Assembly: GCA_017614095.1 (NCBI GenBank)
Contig: JAGACN010000147.1
Coordinates: 1 to 5,811, forward strand
Source of the DNA: Clostridia bacterium
GTDB lineage: Bacteria > Bacillota_A > Clostridia > Oscillospirales > CAG-382
Direction of reading: 5' to 3'
DNA length: 5,811 nucleotides
A program made the translations under genes and the position numbers. Shown in pieces: positions 1 to 5,811 of the stretch (positions are counted from its first letter, which is position 1; each line of letters starts with the position of its first letter). Below the pieces are notes generated by a model, which saw only the letters and a list, made by a program, of their open reading frames with translations, had not been told where the DNA came from and did not search any database.

Positions 1-2
1 AC

Positions 3-1274
3 AGAAACGACTGGAAATACACCGGTCCGAGCGAGCAGCTGCTTGGCGGCGTTTCGGACATCTGCCTGATGTATCACGGCACCAAATTCAGCTACAACGA
101 AGAAGAACTGCTTCCTTATGTCGCTTATCTTGACAAAGAAGGAAACATCTTGGATACGATGTTCGACGGATTCCTGTTCCTGCTGAGCGGAGACTTTCCA
201 AGCGGAAACGCGGGGCATCAGGGTTCCAAAATGAGCGACTGGGAATGGCTTTTAAAAGACCTGTTTGCGGAAGAGACGAACCTTGACGCGCTGGACAAGG
301 TGGTCGGCCGCGTGAACGAAGCGCTCGGGACGCCCGGAAGAAAGGTTGTCGTGTATCCGACCCTGTACTACCTTCGTCCGACCGTAACGGCTTTCGGGGA
401 CGTGGACGGCGACGGCGTCAACGAGAACATGTCGGTGCTCGCGGACCGTTTGAAAGTGTTCAAATGGTATCTGGACGCCTTTGACGCACAATGGGCGGAA
501 GCAGGATTCGAGAATCTGACGCTTGGCGGATACTATTGGTATCATGAAGAAATATCCAATAACGAGAATGACCCCGATGAGGCAAATATGATCAAAGGGG
601 CGGCGGCGCTTCTCCATGAACGGGGGACGCAGTTCTTCTGGATCCCGTGGTATTCCGCACCCGGATACACTAAATGGGCGTCCTTCGGGTTTGACGTTGC
701 CTGCATGCAGCCCAACTATGCCTTCGACGCCGGCGTGCCGGAAACCCGGTTGGATATGGCCACGGCTCTGATCCAGTCCCTCGGCATGTGCCTGGAAATG
801 GAAATCGACGATAAGGCGCTGGGCAGCCCGGTCTACTACGACAAATACATGGACTACCTGAAGCACGGCGTAACGGACGGATACATGAAGGAAGCCATCC
901 ATATGTATTATCAGGGCCGGACCATCTTCCTATCCGCTTACCAGAGCAATTCGGAAAAAATCCATGCCATTTACGATTACACCTATCTGTTCATCAAAAA
1001 GAAGCTTCCGGAGAAGCCCGCCGGGCTGGAAGACCAGACCGTCGAGGGAACTGCCGGTTCCCCGGTGTCCGGAAACCTTCCCGAAAGCAGCAGTGTCCGG
1101 AAGTATCAGATCTACAATTCGCCGGAGCACGGGACGGTGACGATCAACGAAAACGGTTCGTTCGTCTATTATCCGGATCCCGGATTTACCGGAACGGATT
1201 CCTTCCTGTACAGTTATTCGGACCGGCTGTTCTATTCGGACGGCTGCCGGATGACGATCCGGATCGGCGAATAA
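3..1274 (+). CDS. DUF4855 domain protein with C-terminal cadherin-like/Big_9 domain (5' end missing)
   Basis: The frame is open from base 3 to the TAA at 1272-1274, giving 423 residues. The ATG at 69 is not taken as the start, because the residues encoded before it (including YTGPSEQLLGG and VSDICLMY) look like family sequence, so the true start lies upstream. The main part resembles DUF4855. It has a calcium-loop-like DVDGDGVNE at bases 399-425, YYWYHEEIS at 531-557, WIPWYSAPGY at 639-668 and MQPNY at 705-719. The function of DUF4855 is unknown; the alternating aromatic and acidic strand ends are reminiscent of a glycoside-hydrolase-like TIM barrel, but this is only inference. From about base 1020 a second module follows, with the GTVTINENGSFVYYPDPGFT pattern starting at 1131, typical of VCBS/cadherin-like Big_9 beta-sandwich domains of secreted proteins. 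No LPXTG motif, membrane anchor or dockerin follows. The protein is probably exported, but any signal peptide is outside the window. Confidence 0.8.
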   Translation, partial: RNDWKYTGPSEQLLGGVSDICLMYHGTKFSYNEEELLPYVAYLDKEGNILDTMFDGFLFLLSGDFPSGNAGHQGSKMSDWEWLLKDLFAEETNLDALDKVVGRVNEALGTPGRKVVVYPTLYYLRPTVTAFGDVDGDGVNENMSVLADRLKVFKWYLDAFDAQWAEAGFENLTLGGYYWYHEEISNNENDPDEANMIKGAAALLHERGTQFFWIPWYSAPGYTKWASFGFDVACMQPNYAFDAGVPETRLDMATALIQSLGMCLEMEIDDKALGSPVYYDKYMDYLKHGVTDGYMKEAIHMYYQGRTIFLSAYQSNSEKIHAIYDYTYLFIKKKLPEKPAGLEDQTVEGTAGSPVSGNLPESSSVRKYQIYNSPEHGTVTINENGSFVYYPDPGFTGTDSFLYSYSDRLFYSDGCRMTIRIGE

Positions 1275-1286
1275 TCAAAGCGAGAT

Positions 1287-1302
1287 CCTGCCTTTCGGCA
1301 GG
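1287..1302 (+). other. Small perfect hairpin in the gap before the CotH gene
   Basis: CCTGCC (1287-1292) and GGCAGG (1297-1302) are exact inverted repeats around a four-base TTTC loop. They lie 12 bases after the DUF4855 stop codon and 38 bases before the next start. No run of T follows; the next bases are CCGGTGGAGAAAACC. It is therefore not a standard intrinsic terminator. It could be an mRNA-stabilising or weakly attenuating stem between two co-transcribed genes, or simply chance in GC-rich sequence. Confidence 0.4.
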
Positions 1303-1325
1303 CCGGTGGAGAAAACCCTACAGAA

Positions 1326-1332
1326 AAGAGGA
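1326..1332 (+). promoter_or_regulatory. Ribosome-binding site for the TTG start of the CotH gene
   Basis: AAGAGGA ends 8 bases before the TTG at 1341. It is weaker than the sites of the two following genes. It supports TTG as start: the next in-frame ATG, at 1374, lies inside the membrane segment and would remove the positively charged residues before it. Confidence 0.6.
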
Positions 1333-1340
1333 CGCATCCG

Positions 1341-4300
1341 TTGAAAAAACGTGAGACACAACTGATTATCGTGATGCTGGTCCTGCTGGCGGTATTCATT
1401 ATTGTCGGCATCATCATCGACCGGTTCCGTACCGTGACCGACGTCGAATGGGGAGAAGCCGAGGATGTGGATATCATCATCAGCGAAATCTGCGCGAGCA
1501 ACCAGAGCATCTTGGCGGACAGCAACGGCAAATATTCGGACTACATCGAATTGTACAACAGGGGAGACGACTGCAATTTGCAGGGCTTTACCCTTTCGGA
1601 CGGTAAAGCGACCTCCGAGCCGTTCGGCAATATGCCTTTTGCGGCAGGGGAATACAAGGTCATCTTCTTGGGGAAATCCAATACCGGATTCGCGCTTTCC
1701 GCCGGCGGAGACGAGACGATCACGCTTCGCAACCGGGACGGTTCCATCGTCACGCAGGTGAAGACCGTCGCGACCGGGACGGATATCGTGATGTCCTGGC
1801 ATGGGACCGGATACGAGGTGACCAGCCGCGCGACGCCCGGGTTCGAAAATACGGATTACGGCGCACGCGCGTTCCGCGAGGGCATTCCCGACGAGAACCC
1901 GACCGTTGTCATCAACGAACTGCTGATCAAAAACAAAACGGTGCTGCCGGATGAAAAAGGACGGTTCAGCGACGTTATTGAGCTCCACAACCGGAGTGAC
2001 CAAGCGGTATCTCTGGGCGGCTATTATCTGTCCGACCGGCAGGAAAACCGATTCCAGTACGCGCTTCCTTCCGTGATGCTGGATGCCGGAGGTTATGCGG
2101 TCGTCTATGCGGACGGATTCGGATATGTTGCCGATTCCGGCGAGATCCATACCAATTTCGGCCTGTCGGCCGGCGAGACGCTCTTCCTGACTTCTTCGTC
2201 AGGAAAATACACGTCCACGGCCGTTTCGGGCGGAACAGACAACCAGTCCGCTCTGCGCGGGGAAGACGGGACTTATACGATGGGTGAGCCGTCTCCCGGT
2301 TTTGCAAACGACGAACAGGGCATTGCGGCTTTCCGCTTGTCGCGCGTGGATACCGATGCGCCGCTGGTCATCAGCGAAGTGCTCATCACTGACGGCGGGA
2401 TCCCGTACGAAGGCGTGCTGGCGGATGCCATCGAGATCTATAACCGTTCTTCATCGGCGGTCAGCACATCCGGCTGGTTCGTTTCCGACGGAGAGGATCC
2501 CTACCGGTTTGCATTGCCGGAAGCGACCATCGAGCCGAACACGTGCGCGGTTGTGATTTGCGACGGAGCGGGAGAAGGCTGGCATGCCAATTTCTCGCTG
2601 TCCGCAAACGAGCAGGCGGTATTGACCGGGCCGAACTGGAAACAGGGATTTGCCGCTCCATGCGGAAATCCGGGGCTCGGGAAATCCTGGCTGCTGGTCG
2701 GATCCGGTGAGGATGCCGGATATGCGTCGGGCACCGTTTCCATCGGATTCCCGAACGACGCATCCGGTGTAAGCGCCTATCTCGCCCATGCCCGACCGTC
2801 CGAGGTGCAGCTGTCTGAAGCGGTTTCCGCGAACGTGTCGACGCTGAAAGGCGCGTACGGAGATACGGCGGACTGGATCGAACTGTTCAACGGGTCTTCC
2901 CAATCCGTTTCCCTTTACGGGAAGTATCTGACCAACGACCCGGACGATCTGAAAAAAGGAAAACTGCCCGGCGAAACGCTCCAGCCCGGCGAATACTACG
3001 TCGCTTTTGCATCAAAATCCGGCAAGAATCTGCCGGGGGGCTATCCGGTGATGCCGTTTAACCTGTCTTCAGAGGGAGAGGTCATTTATCTGACCGACGG
3101 CGAGAAGATCCTCGATCAAATGATCCTGCCCGCACTGGAGCCGGACACTTCCTACGGAAGGCCGCGCGGAAAAGACAGTTTCGGCTTCCTTGCGTCTGTG
3201 ACGCCGGGAGCGGCGAACGCGGACGAAGCGCCACCGACGGAGAAGCCGACATCCGCGACCCCGACGGGCGTCTACAACGGAGTCCAGTACGTGGACGTAA
3301 CGCTGAACGGAAACGGCAGGATCTATTATACGACCAACTGCGAGATCCCGACCACATCGTCCCAGGTCTATACCGGACACATCCGTCTGACCAAAACCAC
3401 GGTGATCCGCGCCATCTGCATTCAGGACGGGTGCATGGCCAGCGGCATTGCGGACTTCTCCTACATCATCAATGAAAACCATACGCTTCCGGTTGCCAGT
3501 CTCGTGACAACGCCGGAGAATCTGTGGGATTACTATCACGGCATTTATGTGGAAGGTCCGAACGCGGCCGCGGAATTCCCGCACGTCGGCGCGAACTACT
3601 GGCAGCAATGGGAAAAGCCCGCGACGGTCAGCCTGTACGAAAAAGACGGAACGGGTTTCACCTCTCCCTGCGGGATCCGGATCTTCGGCGCTTATTCAAG
3701 AGCGCTGGATATGAAAAGCATGTCCTGCTTTTTTCGCTCCAAATACGGGAACTCGTCCTTGGATTATCGCCTGTTCGGTGAAGAGGGGCTGGACAGTTAC
3801 GAAGCGTTTACTTTCCGGAACACCGGGCAGGATCAATACAAGGCCCGTATGCGCGACCCGCTGCTGACCGGGATCACTGCAGCCGCGACGGACGTCGCGG
3901 TTCAAAAGAACAGACCGGTCGTCCTGTATCTGAACGGCAGTTTCTGGGGCGTCTACTTCATCCGGGAAAAAATCAACGAAAACTACGTAGCCGGAAACTA
4001 CAACGTTTCGAAGGATGAGGTCACCCTGACACGGGCAAACGGAACAGCGTGTCCCGAATATACGGAGCTGATGAACTGGGTGCGCGGACACGATCTCTCG
4101 GTTGCGGACAATTATGCGTACATCAGCGAGCAGATCGATATCGACGAGTACATCGACTATATCGTTGCGGAGATCATCATCTGCAACACGGACAATGGAA
4201 ATATCAAGTTCTTTAAGACCGCCGGCGGAAAATGGACGTGGATCATGTTCGACGTGGACCAGTCTTTCCGCTCAGCCGATTTCAATACCGTCGCGGAGCA

Positions 4301-4658
4301 TCTGAATCCCAACGGGACCGGATCGATGGACCGGTTTTCCACGCTGCTGATCAACCGGTTGCTGAAAAACCAGACGTTTAAAGACAAATTCCTGACCCGG
4401 TTCGCGTGGCAGTTGAAGAATGTCTGGAATCCCGAAAACGTCAACGCCGCGGTCGACGTCATTTATGCGCTGATCCAGCCGGAAATGGAACGGGATTGCG
4501 CCCGGTGGGAGAACTCGTACGGCGACTGGCAGGCGCAGGTCCAGGCTATCCGGACCTTCGCGAACGTCCGGACCGGCTATGTTCTGAAGCATGTTCAGTC
4601 CTACTTCAAACTGAGCGACGCGCAAATGAAATCCTACGGTTTCCCGGTCTCGTCGTGA
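1341..4658 (+). CDS. Membrane-anchored lamin-tail/CotH kinase domain protein
   Basis: This 1105-residue protein begins with a TTG codon. Residues 1-7 are basic (MKKRETQ) and residues 8-27 form one hydrophobic segment with no clear cleavage site, so it is probably an N-terminal anchor with the rest outside the membrane. Four lamin-tail-like domains follow, at about 44-170, 187-322, 339-475 and 486-628; each starts with an ISE/INE/LSE strand and carries a (D)xIELYN-like motif. Residues 634-712 resemble the chitobiase/hexosaminidase C-terminal fold (IYYTTNCEIPT, then YTG). From about 716 to the end is a CotH kinase-like domain: FGAYSR..DMK at 782-792, YLNGSFWGVYFIRE at 863-876, CNTDNGN at 948-954 and WIMFDVDQSF at 967-976. 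Known CotH is an atypical kinase that phosphorylates spore coat proteins; the Asp residues of the DVD (971, 973) and Asn949/Asp951 are likely metal or ATP ligands by analogy. The substrate here is unknown. Nothing indicates sporulation control, and the architecture is much larger than spore-coat CotH (about 360 residues). It lies 13 bases before the VTC gene, with which it is probably co-transcribed. Confidence 0.9.
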   Translation: MKKRETQLIIVMLVLLAVFIIVGIIIDRFRTVTDVEWGEAEDVDIIISEICASNQSILADSNGKYSDYIELYNRGDDCNLQGFTLSDGKATSEPFGNMPFAAGEYKVIFLGKSNTGFALSAGGDETITLRNRDGSIVTQVKTVATGTDIVMSWHGTGYEVTSRATPGFENTDYGARAFREGIPDENPTVVINELLIKNKTVLPDEKGRFSDVIELHNRSDQAVSLGGYYLSDRQENRFQYALPSVMLDAGGYAVVYADGFGYVADSGEIHTNFGLSAGETLFLTSSSGKYTSTAVSGGTDNQSALRGEDGTYTMGEPSPGFANDEQGIAAFRLSRVDTDAPLVISEVLITDGGIPYEGVLADAIEIYNRSSSAVSTSGWFVSDGEDPYRFALPEATIEPNTCAVVICDGAGEGWHANFSLSANEQAVLTGPNWKQGFAAPCGNPGLGKSWLLVGSGEDAGYASGTVSIGFPNDASGVSAYLAHARPSEVQLSEAVSANVSTLKGAYGDTADWIELFNGSSQSVSLYGKYLTNDPDDLKKGKLPGETLQPGEYYVAFASKSGKNLPGGYPVMPFNLSSEGEVIYLTDGEKILDQMILPALEPDTSYGRPRGKDSFGFLASVTPGAANADEAPPTEKPTSATPTGVYNGVQYVDVTLNGNGRIYYTTNCEIPTTSSQVYTGHIRLTKTTVIRAICIQDGCMASGIADFSYIINENHTLPVASLVTTPENLWDYYHGIYVEGPNAAAEFPHVGANYWQQWEKPATVSLYEKDGTGFTSPCGIRIFGAYSRALDMKSMSCFFRSKYGNSSLDYRLFGEEGLDSYEAFTFRNTGQDQYKARMRDPLLTGITAAATDVAVQKNRPVVLYLNGSFWGVYFIREKINENYVAGNYNVSKDEVTLTRANGTACPEYTELMNWVRGHDLSVADNYAYISEQIDIDEYIDYIVAEIIICNTDNGNIKFFKTAGGKWTWIMFDVDQSFRSADFNTVAEHLNPNGTGSMDRFSTLLINRLLKNQTFKDKFLTRFAWQLKNVWNPENVNAAVDVIYALIQPEMERDCARWENSYGDWQAQVQAIRTFANVRTGYVLKHVQSYFKLSDAQMKSYGFPVSS
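1470..3224 (+). repeat. Four successive lamin-tail-like domain repeats (protein level)
   Basis: Within the CotH-domain protein, one pattern recurs four times at intervals of roughly 145-150 codons: a starting strand (IIISEICASN, VVINELLIKN, LVISEVLITD, VQLSEAVSAN), then an acidic xxIELYN-type strand (YIELYN, VIELHN, AIEIYN, WIELFN), a (Y/F)xLSD or equivalent turn, and a closing (S/T)PGF or GFPN segment before the next unit. The copies are diverged in DNA and protein, so this is an old duplication and not a recent tandem repeat. Lamin-tail domains in bacterial exported proteins are thought to act as adhesive or scaffolding Ig-like modules. Confidence 0.8.
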
Positions 4659-4665
4659 AAGGAGG
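4658..4665 (+). promoter_or_regulatory. Near-consensus ribosome-binding site of the VTC gene
   Basis: AAAGGAGG lies 6 bases before the ATG at 4672 and overlaps the last base of the CotH stop codon TGA (4656-4658). The position suits translational coupling and fixes the VTC start. Confidence 0.85.
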
Positions 4666-4671
4666 AAGAAT

Positions 4672-5343
4672 ATGCCTGCCAGACACGAAGAGAAATACCT
4701 GATCGACTACAGCCAGTACGTCCGTATCCGGGCCCGTGCGGAAGCGGCGATGCTTCCGGACCCCCACGGGGATTTCGGATCCTATCTCATCACGTCGCTC
4801 TATTATGATGACGCGAACGATACCGCCCTGCTGGAAAAACTGGACGGGATCCGCGTACACACAAAATACCGTGTCCGGACCTACGACTGCAGCGCGCAGC
4901 CGGTCCAGCTGGAGCGCAAAGTCAAACGGGGCATCATGACAGAGAAATACGGCGCATCCATTCCGGCCGAAGCGGTATCGGATCTGTCGGACCCGATGGC
5001 GGATTTCGGTTCTTTTGGCAAAAAGGCGCTGATTATGGCAACCGAAATGAGAGCCAAAGGTCTCAAGCCGGCGATCATCGTTCGTTACCGAAGAGACGCA
5101 TTCGTCTATCCTCCGCTGGACTGCCGGCTGACGTTCGACACCAACGTGGAGGCACTGGATGCAAACATTGATCATTTGTTTGACGATTCCGGCGGCGGCA
5201 TTCCCGCTTTGCCCCGGCAGACGGTGGTGATGGAAGTCAAATACGGCGACCGCGCGCCGGCGTTTTTGCGAAAAATTTCAGCCTGCAACGGTATGCAACT
5301 TTCCGTTTCAAAATACGCACTTTGCAGAGAAGTGCTTCGTTAG
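4672..5343 (+). CDS. VTC domain polyphosphate polymerase
   Basis: This 223-residue protein matches the VTC domain, the catalytic tunnel domain of the yeast vacuolar transporter chaperone complex, which polymerises the gamma-phosphate of ATP into polyphosphate. Visible family hallmarks are RHEEKY at 4-9, SLYYDD at 42-47, KLDG at 56-59, the basic KYRVR at 65-69, LERKVK at 80-85, K92 in TEKY, VRYRRDAF near 120, the FDTN strand, VMEVKY at 186-191 and SKYALC at 213-218. By analogy with yeast Vtc4, the R67/R69 pair, K8, K83 or K85, K92 and K214 would bind phosphate, and E188 would bind the metal. All are present, so the enzyme is probably active. It has no SPX domain and no transmembrane segment, as is usual for bacterial members, and is predicted to be cytoplasmic. 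It lies between a CotH gene and a DUF4956 membrane gene with gaps of 13 and 12 bases, which suggests that its product is used at the envelope. It is unrelated to the Ppk polyphosphate kinases. Confidence 0.9.
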   Translation: MPARHEEKYLIDYSQYVRIRARAEAAMLPDPHGDFGSYLITSLYYDDANDTALLEKLDGIRVHTKYRVRTYDCSAQPVQLERKVKRGIMTEKYGASIPAEAVSDLSDPMADFGSFGKKALIMATEMRAKGLKPAIIVRYRRDAFVYPPLDCRLTFDTNVEALDANIDHLFDDSGGGIPALPRQTVVMEVKYGDRAPAFLRKISACNGMQLSVSKYALCREVLR

Positions 5344-5350
5344 GGAGGAA
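5344..5350 (+). promoter_or_regulatory. Strong ribosome-binding site of the DUF4956 gene
   Basis: GGAGGAA directly follows the VTC stop codon TAG (5341-5343) and ends 5 bases before the ATG at 5356. It fixes the start of a gene that has no room for its own promoter in the 12-base gap. Confidence 0.85.
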
Positions 5351-5355
5351 GAGAA

Positions 5356-5811
5356 ATGAGTTTCTCGGATATGATTAAAAAAAGCGTCGTGGACGGCTTC
5401 AATACGGACGTCACAATCGCACAGATCGTCATCGGACTGCTTGTCGCACTGGTTGCGGCCATCTTTATCCTGTTTATTTACAGGCTCACCATGCGCGGGA
5501 TCGCGCTGAACCGCAGTTTTGAAGTGACCCTTCTGCTGGTTACGGCTATCAGCGCCATGATCGTTCTGACCATTACGTCCAACCTTGCGCTCTCGCTCGG
5601 TATGGTCGGAGCGCTTTCCATCGTTCGATTCCGTACCGCCATCAAGGATGCGTCGGACACGGCGTTCATGTTCTGGGCCGTTGCCGCCGGAATCACGGCC
5701 GGAGCCGGTTTTTATCTGATCACAGCCATCGGATGCCTGTTTATCGGGATCGTTACCATCGTTGCGGTCCGGATCAGCAAAAACAGCTCCAAGCCCTATC
5801 TTCTGGTCGTA
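5356..5811 (+). CDS. DUF4956 multi-pass membrane protein (3' end missing)
   Basis: The frame is open from the ATG at 5356 to the last base of the window (152 codons, no stop). The start is set by a GGAGGAA site. The protein has a short amphipathic N-terminus and then hydrophobic segments at about 21-42, 57-73, 103-121 and 122-138; the last two may be one hairpin. The segment GALSIVRFRTAIKD at 85-98 is the hallmark of the DUF4956 family, placed just before the third hydrophobic segment. Its paired arginines (R91, R93) and K97 in a conserved stretch next to the membrane suggest an anion- or phosphate-contacting site; that is inference. The family is uncharacterised and usually a little over 200 residues long, so a soluble C-terminal part is probably cut off here. 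Its position right after the VTC gene agrees with a role as membrane partner of the polyphosphate polymerase. Confidence 0.88.
   Translation, partial: MSFSDMIKKSVVDGFNTDVTIAQIVIGLLVALVAAIFILFIYRLTMRGIALNRSFEVTLLLVTAISAMIVLTITSNLALSLGMVGALSIVRFRTAIKDASDTAFMFWAVAAGITAGAGFYLITAIGCLFIGIVTIVAVRISKNSSKPYLLVV

Noticed and set aside
69..71. ATG at 69 as the start of the DUF4855 gene
   Set aside because: The frame is open back to base 3 with family-like sequence before the ATG, and no ribosome-binding site precedes it (bases 55-68 are GGACATCTGCCTG-like coding sequence).
252..902. 216-codon open frame on the minus strand
   Set aside because: It lies wholly inside the well-supported DUF4855 coding region and its translation shows no recognisable family; it is a by-product of GC-rich codon use.
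1287..1302. Intrinsic terminator after the DUF4855 gene
   Set aside because: The stem is short and no T-tract follows on the + strand; it is kept only as an unassigned hairpin.
1275..2150. 291-codon open frame on the minus strand
   Set aside because: It is antisense to the anchor and first lamin-tail domains of the CotH protein, which have clear domain signatures; the minus-strand product is rich in His/Arg/Val with no recognisable domain.
3069..3608. 179-codon open frame on the minus strand
   Set aside because: It is antisense to the chitobiase-C-like and early CotH regions and looks like a shadow of the sense codons.
1341..4658. Assignment as spore coat protein CotH (cotH)
   Set aside because: Only the C-terminal domain is CotH-like; the anchor, lamin-tail repeats and polyphosphate-gene neighbourhood do not match a spore-coat locus, so no gene symbol is given.
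4606..5175. 189-codon open frame on the minus strand
   Set aside because: It overlaps the VTC gene, whose catalytic motifs are intact on the + strand; no ribosome-binding site or family match was seen for the minus frame.
1..5811. tRNA, rRNA, CRISPR array, insertion sequence or attachment site
   Set aside because: Coding sequence fills the window apart from gaps of 66, 13 and 12 bases; no direct-repeat array, transposase motif or RNA-gene-like fold was seen.

Overview
The window carries four genes, all on the + strand and closely spaced, and it is almost entirely coding. The sequence is fairly GC-rich. The start sites have strong purine-rich ribosome-binding sites (AAAGGAGG, GGAGGAA), and one gene starts with TTG. 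Together with the protein families present, this points to a Gram-positive member of the Bacillota, probably a gut-type clostridium. That placement is an inference; no taxonomic marker gene is present.

Layout: (1) Bases 3-1274 are the 3' part of a gene for a DUF4855-family protein that ends in a cadherin-like/Big_9-type beta-sandwich domain; its start lies before the window. (2) A 66-base gap holds a small perfect hairpin without a T-tract and then the ribosome-binding site of the next gene. (3) Bases 1341-4658 encode a 1105-residue membrane-anchored protein with four successive lamin-tail-like domains, a chitobiase-C-like module and a C-terminal CotH-type kinase domain. (4) Bases 4672-5343 encode a compact, soluble VTC-type polyphosphate polymerase. 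(5) Bases 5356-5811 are the 5' part of a gene for a DUF4956 multi-pass membrane protein, cut by the window end.

The last three genes are separated by 13 and 12 bases and each of the latter two has a near-consensus ribosome-binding site, so they very probably form one operon. The DUF4855 gene may belong to it too. A working model (inference) is a cell-envelope phosphate system. The VTC enzyme would make polyphosphate at the inner face of the membrane. The DUF4956 protein would supply the membrane part that the bacterial VTC protein lacks. The CotH-domain protein, predicted to lie outside the membrane, would phosphorylate or bind surface material, and the DUF4855/Big_9 protein would act on or bind surface glycan. 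The individual families are recognisable; their joint function is not, to my knowledge, established.
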